From: Bacteroidota bacterium | GTDB lineage: Bacteria > Bacteroidota > Bacteroidia > AKYH767-A > OLB10 | Assembly (NCBI GenBank): GCA_016722525.1 | Contig: JADKJB010000001.1 | Location: 656,206 to 720,205, forward strand | DNA: 64,000 nucleotides | Direction of reading: 5' to 3' | Shown here: one piece after another, positions 53,985-64,000 of the stretch | Position numbering within the stretch: position 1 is the stretch's first letter | Layout of the letters: every line of letters starts with the position of its first letter | Notes under the pieces: generated by a model | The model's database searches: none | Seen by the model: only the letters and a program-made list of their open reading frames with translations | What the model was told of the DNA's origin: nothing | Translations under genes and position numbers: made by a program

Positions 53985-56900
53985 ATGAATTATACCGAAT
54001 ATAAGAAGCTGGATCTCCCTGAAATAGGGAAACAGGTACTCGAAAAGTGGCTGAAGGAGGACGTATTTGCCCAAAGCATTGCTTCCCGCGAAGGTAAACC
54101 TGCCTTTACTTTTTATGAGGGTCCCCCATCTGCTAACGGTTTGCCCGGAATACATCACGTGATGGCCCGTGCGATCAAAGATATTTTTTGTCGCTATAAA
54201 ACGCTCAAAGGATTTCAGGTAAAACGCAAAGGCGGTTGGGATACGCACGGACTTCCTATTGAACTGAGTGTTGAAAAAACACTCGGTATCACGAAAGAAG
54301 ATATCGGTAAAAAAATTTCCATCGAAGATTATAACAAAGCTTGTCGCCGCGAGGTGATGAAATATAAGGAAGTCTGGGATGACCTCACCCGTAAAATGGG
54401 CTACTGGGTCGATCTCGATCATCCTTATATCACTTTTGAAAATAATTATATCGAGTCGGTGTGGAGCCTTCTTAAAAAACTTTATGAAAAAGATTTGCTT
54501 TATAAAGGTTACACTATTCAACCCTATTCACCTGCTGCAGGTACCGGATTAAGTTCACACGAATTAAATCAACCGGGCACGTATCGAAATGTAAAGGATA
54601 CTTCTGTGGTTGCACAATTCAAAGTGAAACGCGAATCGCATTCGGAATTTCTTTTCAAAGATGTCGATACTGATTTGTATTTCCTCGCATGGACCACCAC
54701 TCCATGGACGCTTCCTGCCAACTGCGCGCTTGCTGTAGGTGAGAAGATAACTTATGTGCTGGTTAAAACTTTCAATCCTTATACCGGATTGCCAGTAACT
54801 GTTATTCTTGCAAAGGACTTAGTAGGAAAATATTTTTCTGCAAAAGCAGAAGAGGTTTCTTTCGATGATTTTAAAACCGGTGATAAATTAGTTCCTTATC
54901 GTATAGTTTCTGAATTCCGCGGAAGCGAACTCAAGAATGTAAATTACGAACAACTCATGCCGTATGTGCAACCCGATGGGAAAGCATTTACGGTTATCAT
55001 TGGTGATTTTGTTACTACTGAAGATGGTACAGGTATAGTTCACACCGCTTCAGTTTTTGGTGCTGATGATTTTCGAGTTGCCAACGCAAACGGCATCAGC
55101 TCCATCATGGTGAAGGATGAAACTGGTACGCTCACACCGTTAGTTGATAAAAGAGGTAAGTTTGTCAAGGAAGTAACAGACTTTGCAGGCGAGTATGTGA
55201 AAGAAGAGTATCTTACCGAAGCCGAAAAAGAAATTGAAAAGAAAAAACAAGGCCGTGATAAATATCTTTCGGTTGATGAACGTATTTCCATCAAATTAAA
55301 AACCGAGAATAAAGCATTCAAAGTAGAACGTTACGAACACTCGTATCCCCATTGCTGGAGAACGGATAAACCGATCCTCTATTATCCGCTTGATTCCTGG
55401 TTCATCAAAACTACTGCCTGCAAAGACCGGCTCATAGCACTTAACAAAACAATCAACTGGAAACCGGAATCAACCGGTACAGGGAGATTTGGGAACTGGC
55501 TTGAAAATTTAGTAGACTGGAACCTGAGCCGCTCACGCTTCTGGGGAATTCCTCTACCGGTATGGACATCGGAAGATCGTTCAGAGCAAATATGCATCGG
55601 TTCGGTTGAAGAGTTACACCAACATCTTGCGAAAGCAAAAGAAGCAGGAGTAGAAAATAAATTTGATACGGAATCTGCAGAATTCGATTTACATCGTCCT
55701 TATGTGGATGATATCGTTTTAGTTTCCGCAACAGGAAAAAAATTATTCAGAGAGTCTGATCTTATCGATGTCTGGTTCGATTCAGGTGCTATGCCTTATG
55801 CGCAGTGGCATTATCCGTTTGAAAATCTCGAAGAATTTCAAAAATCATTTCCAGCCGATTTCATTGCTGAAGGTGTAGATCAAACACGCGGTTGGTTTTT
55901 TACTTTACATGCTATTTCCGTTATGTTATTTGATTCTGTTGCATTTAAAAATGTAGTTTCAAATGGACTGGTGCTCGATAAAAACGGAAATAAAATGTCG
56001 AAGCGTTTGGGAAATGCCGCTGATCCGTTTGAGACAATTGATAAGTATGGTGCTGATGCAACACGCTGGTATTTGATATCCAATGCGCAGCCATGGGATA
56101 ATTTGCGCTTTAACGCAGATGGTATTACTGAAGTGCAACGAAAATTTTTCGGTACACTATATAATACCTATTCCTTCTTCGCACTATATGCGAACATTGA
56201 TAAATTTAATTTTAAAGAAACAGAAATACCGGTTGAACAACGCCCTGAAATTGATCGTTGGATATTATCGGAACTCAATTCACTCATTAAATTTGTAGAT
56301 GAGAGTTATGCCGATTATGAACCGACAAAAGCAGCACGAGCCATTCAAACTTTTGTGGATGAGCATTTGAGTAACTGGTATGTTCGTTTATGCCGCCGTC
56401 GTTTTTGGAAAGGAGATTATTCTGCTGACAAAATAGCTGCTTATCAAACACTCTATCGTTGTCTGGAAGTTGTTGCACAACTTATGTCTCCCGTTGCACC
56501 ATTTTATTCTGATCAACTGTTCAGCGATTTGAACACGATCACGAAAAAACAAAAAGTAACCTCTGTCCATTTGTCGGAGTTTCCTGTTGCTGATGAGAAG
56601 TTGATCGACAAATCACTGGAAGAGCGAATGGAGCTTGCGCAGAAGGTTTCGTCGATGGTGCTTGCACTTCGAAAGAAAGTAAATATCAGAGTTCGTCAGC
56701 CGTTGCAACGGATGATGATACCGGCTACCGAAGCAGGTCTGGTGGAAAAACTGGAATCTGTTCGCAGTTTAATTCTTTCGGAAGTGAACGTCAGAGAAAT
56801 TGAATATATCGACGACACCACCGGAATATTGGTAAAAAAGGTGAGGCCTAATTTTAAGGTTCTTGGCAAGAAAGCCGGACCCCTTATGAAGGCCCTTTCG

Positions 56901-57374
56901 GAAGCAGTTTCTGCCATGAATCAGGCAGCAATAGCCACACTGGAACAGACCGGAAAATTTACACTTCTCGCTGATAACCAGCAATTTGAAATAACAACCG
57001 ACGATGTGGAAATCATTTCAGAAGATATTCCGGGTTGGGAAGTGAATAGTGATGGTAAACTAACTGTGGCTTTAGATGTTACATTATCCATTGAATTGAA
57101 AGAAGAGGGAATTGCCAGGGAACTGGTCAATCGAATCCAAAATATCCGCAAGGACAAAGGTTTTGAGGTTACCGACAAAATTACGGTGCGGATAAAAAAC
57201 CACGAATTGATCAATAATCCGGTCAGAAACAATTTAAACTATATTTGCAACGAGATCCTTGCTACATCTTTGAATTTGGTCGAAAGCCTTGAGGAAAATG
57301 ATAGCATTATGATCGAAGTTGATGAAAACATCCATGTATTAACGAGTATAAATAAGATTACCAATGGCAGCTGA
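53985..57374 (+). CDS. ileS: Isoleucyl-tRNA synthetase
   Basis: An 1129-residue class I synthetase, at the usual length for Bacteroidota. The HIGH-type motif is in NGLPGIHHVMARAIKD, the KMSKS motif in NKMSKRLGNAADPFE, and the editing domain (CP1) has AWTTTPWTLPANCALAVG and DGTGIVHTASVFGADDF. DVWFDSGAMPYAQWHYP and RFWGIPLPVWTSED are standard catalytic-core blocks. It joins Ile to tRNA-Ile and clears mischarged Val. The end overlaps the DksA/TraR-like gene by 11 bases. Intact frame despite its length. Confidence 0.97.
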   Translation: MNYTEYKKLDLPEIGKQVLEKWLKEDVFAQSIASREGKPAFTFYEGPPSANGLPGIHHVMARAIKDIFCRYKTLKGFQVKRKGGWDTHGLPIELSVEKTLGITKEDIGKKISIEDYNKACRREVMKYKEVWDDLTRKMGYWVDLDHPYITFENNYIESVWSLLKKLYEKDLLYKGYTIQPYSPAAGTGLSSHELNQPGTYRNVKDTSVVAQFKVKRESHSEFLFKDVDTDLYFLAWTTTPWTLPANCALAVGEKITYVLVKTFNPYTGLPVTVILAKDLVGKYFSAKAEEVSFDDFKTGDKLVPYRIVSEFRGSELKNVNYEQLMPYVQPDGKAFTVIIGDFVTTEDGTGIVHTASVFGADDFRVANANGISSIMVKDETGTLTPLVDKRGKFVKEVTDFAGEYVKEEYLTEAEKEIEKKKQGRDKYLSVDERISIKLKTENKAFKVERYEHSYPHCWRTDKPILYYPLDSWFIKTTACKDRLIALNKTINWKPESTGTGRFGNWLENLVDWNLSRSRFWGIPLPVWTSEDRSEQICIGSVEELHQHLAKAKEAGVENKFDTESAEFDLHRPYVDDIVLVSATGKKLFRESDLIDVWFDSGAMPYAQWHYPFENLEEFQKSFPADFIAEGVDQTRGWFFTLHAISVMLFDSVAFKNVVSNGLVLDKNGNKMSKRLGNAADPFETIDKYGADATRWYLISNAQPWDNLRFNADGITEVQRKFFGTLYNTYSFFALYANIDKFNFKETEIPVEQRPEIDRWILSELNSLIKFVDESYADYEPTKAARAIQTFVDEHLSNWYVRLCRRRFWKGDYSADKIAAYQTLYRCLEVVAQLMSPVAPFYSDQLFSDLNTITKKQKVTSVHLSEFPVADEKLIDKSLEERMELAQKVSSMVLALRKKVNIRVRQPLQRMMIPATEAGLVEKLESVRSLILSEVNVREIEYIDDTTGILVKKVRPNFKVLGKKAGPLMKALSEAVSAMNQAAIATLEQTGKFTLLADNQQFEITTDDVEIISEDIPGWEVNSDGKLTVALDVTLSIELKEEGIARELVNRIQNIRKDKGFEVTDKITVRIKNHELINNPVRNNLNYICNEILATSLNLVESLEENDSIMIEVDENIHVLTSINKITNGS

Positions 57375-57759
57375 AAAATCAGAAAAAACGCATTACAGCG
57401 ACAAAGAACTTCAAGAGTTCAAAGAAATAATAATCAAAAAACTTGACGATGCCCGCAAGGAATTAGTCAATTTACAAGCTGCATTAAACAGCGCTAATGA
57501 ACATGGAACCGATGATACTGCCAGTACATTTAAAGTGTTGGAAGATGGCTCCGATACTCTTGCCAAAGAAGAGGCAGGTCAGTTAGCTGCCCGTCAGAAA
57601 AAGTTTATTGAGCAATTGGAAAATGCATTAATCCGCATCGAAAACAAAACTTACGGTGTGTGTCGCGTTACCGGAAAATTAATTCCAAAAGAACGTCTGC
57701 GTGCTGTACCTCATACTACACAAAGTATGGAAGCTAAGTTGCAACAGTATAAAGATTAA
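57364..57759 (+). CDS. DksA/TraR-like protein with degenerate zinc finger
   Basis: A 131-residue protein. An N-terminal antiparallel coiled coil (FKEIIIKKLDDARKELVNLQ and GQLAARQKKFIEQLENALIR) carries the DDTAST loop, near the acidic tip that enters the RNA polymerase secondary channel. The C-terminal block TYGVCRVTGKLIPKERLRAVP aligns with the DksA zinc finger but keeps only one of the four Cys, the form common in Bacteroidota. Expected to modulate RNA polymerase at certain promoters. It overlaps ileS by 11 bases and precedes lspA, an often conserved order in this phylum. Confidence 0.88.
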   Translation: MAAEKSEKTHYSDKELQEFKEIIIKKLDDARKELVNLQAALNSANEHGTDDTASTFKVLEDGSDTLAKEEAGQLAARQKKFIEQLENALIRIENKTYGVCRVTGKLIPKERLRAVPHTTQSMEAKLQQYKD

Positions 57760-57941
57760 AAATAGTGACAAGCCTGCCCGGATCCGAAGGAGACGGGTGA
57801 CAAGCTAAAGTGACAAGTTGCTCTTGGTATTAATTGAGTTGTCTTTATTTTTTAAAAACAATCCGATCTATCAAGCATATCGAAATGTCCAAGTTGAATT
57901 GTCCTCTAACTTTCTTTCACAGAAATACTGATCAATAAATT

Positions 57942-58586
57942 TTGAAGCGTCCGATACTCATAATCTTTTTGGTATTACTTTTTGACCAGACGTTAAAATT
58001 CTGGATCAAGACCAACATGTATTTGGGTCAGGAATTTCACATTGCCGGTGATTGGTTTATCATACATTTTACCGAAAATAACGGGATGGCATTTGGGATG
58101 GAATTTGCCGGTGAATTTGGTAAATTATTCCTGAGTGTATTCAGAATTATTGCAGTGTGTGGCATTGGGTGGTATTTAAATCATCTGGTAAAACACAAAG
58201 CTCATTACATGCTTGTAACTGCTATCGCATTGATATTTGCCGGTGCTATGGGAAATATTCTCGACAGTACTTTTTATGGAATGATATTTTCTGCCAGCGA
58301 TTTTCAATTAGCACAATTATTTCCTCCCGAAGGCGGATATTCCTCTTTCCTCCATGGGAAAGTTGTAGATATGTTTTATTTCCCGGTCTTAAAAGGCAAT
58401 TTCCCCGACTGGATGCCGATATGGGGTGGTGAGTATTTTATTTTCTTCCGGCCTGTATTCAACATCGCCGATTCATCCATCAGCATCGGTGTGGGCCTGA
58501 TCATATTTTTTCAATCAATTATTTTCAGGGAAAAAAAAGACGAAGTTTCGGAGACAAATAATCAAATTCCTGTTTCGGAAGTTTGA
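57942..58586 (+). CDS. lspA: Lipoprotein signal peptidase (signal peptidase II)
   Basis: A 214-residue inner-membrane aspartic protease with four hydrophobic segments. The catalytic Asp residues are in AGAMGNILDSTFYG and PVFNIADSSISIG; an early conserved Asp is in LLFDQTLKFWI. GNxxDS in place of GNxxDR is usual in Bacteroidota. It removes the signal peptide of prolipoproteins after lipidation. An extra loop (LAQLFPPEGGYSSFL) before HGKVVDMFYFPV is typical of the phylum. TTG at 57942 is the only start that gives a full first helix. Confidence 0.95.
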   Translation: MKRPILIIFLVLLFDQTLKFWIKTNMYLGQEFHIAGDWFIIHFTENNGMAFGMEFAGEFGKLFLSVFRIIAVCGIGWYLNHLVKHKAHYMLVTAIALIFAGAMGNILDSTFYGMIFSASDFQLAQLFPPEGGYSSFLHGKVVDMFYFPVLKGNFPDWMPIWGGEYFIFFRPVFNIADSSISIGVGLIIFFQSIIFREKKDEVSETNNQIPVSEV

Positions 58587-58647
58587 AAATTTTGAGGGAA
58601 CCTAAAAATTAATTTACAATAATAATTTTCTCTTTTGAGTTGTATTT

Positions 58648-58676
58648 GCATAACTCCAGCCTTCAGGCTGGGGGAC
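58648..58676. repeat. Palindromic repeat, copy D
   Basis: GCATAACTCCAGCCTTCAGG followed by CTGGGGGAC. Same framework as copies A-C, but the hairpin stem is AGCCT/AGGCT instead of AGACT/AGTCT: both sides of the pair changed together. Confidence 0.65.
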
Positions 58677-58690
58677 AAGAGAAAACAAAA

Positions 58691-58740
58691 TCCTCCCGCA
58701 CCAAAATCCTTAAAGAACCAATGTTCACAATGCGGGAGGA
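58691..58740. repeat. 10-bp GC-rich inverted repeat
   Basis: TCCTCCCGCA (58691-58700) and its exact complement TGCGGGAGGA (58731-58740) with a 30-base loop, 15 bp after repeat copy D. Possibly the second part of that element. Confidence 0.55.
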
Positions 58741-59158
58741 GTGTGGAATTATTTTAAGTAATTTGAATGATCACCAATAGTTTAATGCTTTGGCAAAGTG
58801 ATTATTCTTTATCATGATCAAGCTTCATCAAAAATATTTAGACTTTCAAAAAACACCATATGTTCATAACCTGTTGATAACTAATTTGATTTTTTTTTTG
58901 CATTAAAATTCTAGCTTACCTTTATACAAGAATTACAAAAATGTACGAGTAATTATTTTAGTATCTCTTTCCTTGATTTTATTTGGAAAGATTATTTCGA
59001 AAACCTCCATCCCCCCGATTCAGGTTTTCAGTGAAAAGAGTTTAATTGTTTTAGAGTACCGATTGACTGAATTTCTTGCGAGATGTGAAAGTGTATTGGT
59101 GAAAGATTTTCAGGTGTTTTTGATTGCAATTTATTTTTAACCTATAAATATTTTTAAC

Positions 59159-59620
59159 ATGAAAACAAACCACAACCTTCTTTCACGGAAAGAAACCAAA
59201 CGATTCATTCGTTTTGAAAATTTAATTTCTTCAAATCAATCTTTAGTAAAATTTCATATTTGGTTTTTGATTTTGTTTTGTTGTTGCACATTTTATTCAC
59301 ATGCTCAAGCACCTTTAGATGCATCAGTCTCTTTCTCCGGTAATCATGGATATTTTAAAGTAATGGTTCCTGATACCAACGATGTTAGTGAAATTGAAAT
59401 GCTTGTTGGAACTGATGATAACGCTTCAGAAATGTTCTCGCATATATTTACATATGATCAGGTATCTGGTTTGCCTTCAGGATTGTCCTATTCACGTACC
59501 GGAAATGAAATTAATATAGGAATGGGGACCGTTACGCTCTTGAATGCCTATAATGCCAAGGTAAGGCTCAAAAACGGGTCAAATAGCTGGTCGGACTGGT
59601 ATGAGTTCATCGGAAACTAA
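59159..59620 (+). CDS. Small secreted protein of unknown family
   Basis: A 153-residue protein. A polar N-terminal stretch precedes a hydrophobic segment (about 34-46) and a likely cleavage site after SHAQA. The mature part is about 100 residues of beta-rich sequence with acidic loops (VPDTNDVSEIEMLVGTDDNA) and ends VRLKNGSNSWSDWYEFIGN. No Cys in the mature part and no T9SS domain. I do not recognise the family. It lies 57 bp before the giant surface protein on the same strand and may be co-expressed with it. Confidence 0.6.
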   Translation: MKTNHNLLSRKETKRFIRFENLISSNQSLVKFHIWFLILFCCCTFYSHAQAPLDASVSFSGNHGYFKVMVPDTNDVSEIEMLVGTDDNASEMFSHIFTYDQVSGLPSGLSYSRTGNEINIGMGTVTLLNAYNAKVRLKNGSNSWSDWYEFIGN

Positions 59621-59677
59621 AATTAGACCTATTTTCTTTAAATCAACAAAAAAATTAACCTTTTAATATTTAAACGT

Positions 59678-62600
59678 ATGAAAAAGCAACTCCTTTACAT
59701 CTTAGGCATATTAATGACTCTCCAGGTGGGGGTTAGTTCTCAAATGAAGGCGGCCACTCGCACATGGCTGGGGTCAGTGAATAGTTCCTATTTTACTTCT
59801 GGGAATTGGAATTCTGGCGTTCCCGACAGCACCGACAACATAATTATAAACTCAAACGCTCCCTATAACCTGACTTTAACCCAAAATCATAAAGTTGCTT
59901 CATTCACAATCAATGGCGACACGTTGGATTTAGGTGGTTATACCTTAACTATTACAGGAACTTGTACATTCAATGGTGGTAAAACAACGACCGGAATCAT
60001 TAAACCCACAGGTACACTTTGTCATTTTGGTGGCGGAATAATTGATTCAAGAATTGAAGCAAATTGCGGATATTATCACATGAACGGATCGTCGTTTTTG
60101 AAGACTACTATTCTTGTGTCAACAGGTTCTGCTTCAAGTTCTGGGACAGGCAACTGTACATTTTCTGATAGCTTAACCATCACACATTCAGGTGTGTACT
60201 ACTTCACCATGGGTTCAACCAACGGTGATAATTTCCAAAATGTTACCATCACCAATAATTCGACCCACGAATTCTACTTAGGAACAGCAGATTCAACTTT
60301 TATTTCAGGCAATTTAATCCTAAATAACACCAGCAGTGGGGGTATTGTCACAGGAAATACAGGAGGTGTTACCTATTTAGCATCCGGCAAAACCATATCC
60401 ATCGGAAGCAGTGGTTTTCCAATAATTACCTAACTCTAAAAACTTTTACCAGCAAGGTTCAACAGCTCAAACATTAACCTTGACCGGAACTGCCATTTTG
60501 AACTTAATAAATGCTAACTTTGATGGAAACCTCACCGTAACCTCCCCCGGAATCTTGCTCAAGAACAGCACATTTAACGGCACAACAACCATCACCCGCA
60601 ACGGCAGTTCGGGAAATTACCACTGTGAGGGTAATAATATATTCTCAGGGCCACTCAGCCTAGATAACGCTGCGAGCGCGGGCAGAATTAGAATGGCGAG
60701 CACTACACCCGATACGTATCTCGATAATGTTACATTAAGTTCATCCGGTGGAATGGATTTGCAAATTGCTTATTCCGGTGAAAATTTTTTCCATGGGAAC
60801 GTAACTATAAATAGTAATAAAGTGGTGTTTAATACTGCCAGTGGAAAGGTTACTTTTTCTGGAGATAGCATTCAAACTTTAAATGGAAGTTATAATTATC
60901 CATTTAAGAAACTTGCGATTAATAAAACCGGAGGGTTTGTAACTTCGAACGCAACTTTTAGTGTAGACGATACTCTCTTTTTAATTAAAGGAACCTTTCT
61001 AACCAAAAGTTCCAATGAACTTATTTTTAAGTTAGGTTCTAAAGTAGTTGGAGCTTCTGATAGCAGTTACGTTGAAGGTCCAGTTAAAAAAATTGGTAAC
61101 ACTGGGTTTGTTTTTCCAACAGGGGATAATAATTCTTACAGGCCTATTGAAATGAGTGCACCAGCGACTACAACAAGCGAATTTATAGCTGAATTCAAAG
61201 ATGATTCTCTTTCAGTGAATACAAATACCAAGGATACCACTTTAGCCCGCTTACTTCGAAAACAATACTGGAACCTAAACCGTACATCCGGCACTTCGCA
61301 GGTTTATGTGACGCTTGGTTGGAATTCATTTTCATCAATAGCTGATACACTCATCACCGTAGCATCCTGGAATGGATCACAATGGAAGGATTTGGGCAAA
61401 GGATTATTGTCAGGAAATGTTACTTCCGGAAATCTAAAATCAAATGTTGTTGCAACTTCATATAGTCAGTTTATTATTGCTTTCAGTGGAAGTTCCGGAG
61501 TAATAATGCCACCAGAGTGTTATGAAGTTGCTAATGCAAACGATTTAAAAAATTGTCTTTTACATTCAGGAGTTGCTGTCGTTGTAAACAGTTTTGATTT
61601 AAATGGGCTTGCAACAACTGATTTTCCTCTGGTGGTACCTGAAGGGGTTTTGCTGTCTAGTAGTTTTAAATGGTGGGAACCGGAGTGCCTTACAATTACA
61701 TCCAATCACAAAGCTGTTTACGATCCCAATAATATTAGTTCAATGTTTGTTTTTGCTATGCAACCGAATTCAACTATCCAGAATCTTCGGATAAGAGGCG
61801 CGCAATGCAATTACAAAGACTTTAATGAATCGGAAATATTGTGTGGAGGTATTTATGTTGACGGTTCAAACGGATCACTTGCAGCCAACATACTTAACTG
61901 CGAAATTTCATGTTTCAGTCAGGCTGGTATTTGGAAAAACGATGTAACTCCAACTCTAAATATTGAAAACTGTTATTTGCATAAAGTAAAAGGGCGGTCG
62001 GCAACTGGCATAGGATATGGAGTTTGGACACAATCCTTATATACATCTAGTACTCCGCAAATCATAAATTTTCGTAATGATATATTTGATGATTGTAAAG
62101 CGGCCATTGATGGGCAAGCAAAAATCATCAGTTGGTATATTGATAAGTGTACACTTACTCAATTTTTTATTAGTGAAGATATCAATTCCCACAATGATAA
62201 CCGGTTTGAATTGAGAGCGTGTCCTTGTTCTACCGCAGCAAGTACTAATGCACATTATCTAAATCATTGGACATTTTCAAATAATAATAATTCAGATTTT
62301 TACGGTAAATTTTGGGACAATACAATTTCCTGTACAAGAAATTGCCCTCCAAATGACGGAGATTTGGGATTTAGTTCAGATCCTTGGCACAATTTTGGAA
62401 ATTTAAATGTTGTTGATATCTCCTTTTATTCTCTGGTTGCAAATCAAATCCCAATTCATGATGTGGGAGGATCTGTAACTTCTATCCAAAATAGTATATT
62501 TCACAAAAAGTGGGGACTTGGGGTTAATGGCAATATCAATCTTTCATATCCTAATTTGGATAACGCACGGGACGGAGATGGTAGTAACAATGTAAATATT

Positions 62601-64000
62601 TCAAATAACACTTTTGCTACTGATAAATTTGACAAGGATGTGGTTTTAACTACCAAAGAAAATAATGCAGGTTACACAAAAATTGCAAACAATTATATTG
62701 AAGCCGACATTTGGGCTGATGATGGTGACCACATTAAGTTCGATGGTAATTCGTTTAGTTATCAATTAGGGACTTCGGTTGTTTCCACTGCCTCGCAACC
62801 TCACGAACTCGCCCTTGAATTAAATGACGGCACAAATGTTTTACCAACTGGTTATTCACTATCTCCTTTTTCGGGTCATAAACAAATTCAATATGTGGAT
62901 GTCAATACCGCATTTAATATGGAAGCATACATTACCAATGTAGGTGGTTCGGCAGAATCCTATTACATTATAAGGCCAAATCCCAATACAAATGGCGTGA
63001 GTACCACGTCTGAAGCTCATGTAATTTCAAACGAAAATTATTTTTTCGACTCCGAGGAAAAATTAAATGGAACTACTGTTACAAAATCCATCACATACAA
63101 CAAACCTGGTTTGTATGGGATTGATGTAATGGGTTTTGATGCGCATTATTATGGAACCATCGATAAATATAACTTCAGAGCTACTTCGTGGCAACATATT
63201 CCTGTGATTGTGAAAGATGATAGCGAAGAACAGGTTTTGTATTTTAATGTTAAGGACAGTTACCAAGAAACGGGGACTGCATTAACAGGAGTGATGAAAC
63301 AAGCCTATTTAAATGATGTAGCAATTTGGAGTGAAGAAATTACAGATGGTGGTGCTGGATGGGAAGCTGTTCAGGTAGATCTGAAATTAAAAAGAACCTC
63401 AACTCCAATCAAAACTCTATTGCATACCGACGGAACGCCCAATGTGTTATCATTTGGCATTTTTATGAGTAGTAATATTGATGCTTCATTATTAAAAGGA
63501 TTGTATGTTTGGGTAGATGATGTGTACATCAAAAAGTCTGGAAGTCCTACTGGCGATAATCTCATAAAAGATGGAAGTATAGAGCGAATATTGCAAGAAG
63601 GAATATTAGAGACAGGAATTTCTGAAAATCGGTTATGGTTTCAGGATATTTCGAAAACATTTTCAGGTTGCGGCGTAACTACGGATGGGGGCATCAGTTC
63701 GCAGGAAAGAAAATCTGGCGAATATGCAATACAACTTGAAATTGAACCTCTACCTAGTTGTACCTCCTACGTTGTGGCAGGCTCTGGTGAAACCGTTGTT
63801 TCTGTTGGAACAACTATTGATTTTACAGATTTGTTAAGTTGTGATGATTATTGGAATGGAACATCATCGGTGTTAGGATTTGAAGAATTTCCTGGGTTTA
63901 GTTCTATTTCCTCTGGCAAAAAATATTATGTAGACACCAATTTAGAAATCAACGACACTGAATCATGGACAATAGAGGGATGTGAAATAGTGTTTGTACC
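59678..64000 (+). CDS. Giant T9SS-type surface protein, 3' end outside the window, one frameshift
   Basis: At least 1440 residues and still open at 64000. Signal peptide about 1-25 (MTLQVGVSSQMKAATRT). It opens with the TW(x)nNW(x)G module also seen in the 1315-residue protein at 41.2 kb (RTWLGSVNSSYFTSGNWNSG), then Asn/Ser/Thr-rich beta-helix-like repeats to about residue 450. A module with GNTGFVFPTGDNNSYRPIEM and QYWNLNRTSGTSQVYV follows, then a right-handed-beta-helix-like region with CYEVANANDLKNCLLHSGVA. The visible frame stops at 60433; removing one A near 60424-60425 gives FPILPNSKNFYQQG and the frame then stays open to the end. The C-terminal sorting domain would lie beyond the window, so T9SS export is inferred from likeness. 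Confidence 0.72.

Larger units (their letters stand above)
58587..59158. other. Intergenic region (572 bp) after lspA
   Basis: Holds repeat copy D and a 10-bp inverted repeat, both listed. Beyond 58760 it is AT-rich with no ORF or RNA gene that I can support. The promoter for the secreted protein at 59159 should be here. Confidence 0.5.

Noticed and set aside
53838..54521. A 227-codon minus-strand ORF opposite the 5' part of ileS
   Set aside because: It overlaps a certain ileS gene and its promoter, and its translation is Phe/Ile-rich with no family character, as expected for an antisense shadow.
1..64000. tRNA, rRNA, IS element or prophage genes
   Set aside because: I looked for T-loop-like sequences in the gaps, transposase motifs and phage genes and found nothing I could support.

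Overview
This 64-kb window is AT-rich chromosomal DNA from a member of the phylum Bacteroidota. Signs of this are cargo proteins with type IX secretion (T9SS) C-terminal sorting domains, DUF4402 proteins, Bacteroidota-type promoters (TTG, 19-21 nt, TAnnTTTG), a lipoprotein signal peptidase with the GNxxDS variant motif, and gene families typical of that phylum. I see no tRNA, rRNA, IS element, prophage or CRISPR array.

Layout. (1) 0.1-9.3 kb: a TerB-like gene, then a sensory cluster of TonB-dependent receptor, YfiR-like periplasmic protein, hybrid histidine kinase, receiver-kinase and membrane kinase. (2) 9.3-19.9 kb: a polysaccharide acylation region with three MBOAT acyltransferases, three SGNH/AlgJ-like partners and two polytopic GT-C-like proteins. 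(3) 19.9-32.2 kb, minus strand: a surface-polysaccharide cluster holding four glycosyltransferase genes, a phosphoglycosyl initiator, an ABC exporter, a polymerase/ligase-like protein, a DegT aminotransferase and two left-handed beta-helix acyltransferases. (4) 32.4-34.2 kb: a secreted peptidylarginine-deiminase-like enzyme with a T9SS domain. (5) 34.3-39.0 kb: the conserved yceD-rpmF-plsX-fabH-accB-accC lipid operon, then a MarC-family gene. (6) 40.2-48.9 kb: a chaperone/usher-like locus with a PapD-like chaperone, a 1315-aa T9SS cargo, a DUF4402 protein, an usher-like barrel, and a second DUF4402 gene facing it. (7) 49.3-58.6 kb: housekeeping genes (rnhA, an L,D-transpeptidase-like gene, SIMPL, ileS, a DksA/TraR-like gene, lspA), a divergent XRE/SET pair and several palindromic repeats. 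(8) 59.2-64.0 kb: a small secreted protein and a giant surface protein that runs off the end.

Frame lesions. At least nine genes are broken or scrambled by one- or two-base indels, mostly in homopolymers, and plsX also has an in-frame stop. Because essential genes (plsX, accC) are hit and every repaired gene becomes a full-length family member, I read these as consensus errors rather than gene decay. I report the repaired gene spans.

The best candidate for an undescribed system is the chaperone/usher-like DUF4402 locus with an embedded T9SS cargo gene. Next are the PPAD-like deiminase, the receptor/YfiR/kinase cluster, the triple acylation modules and the XRE/SET pair.
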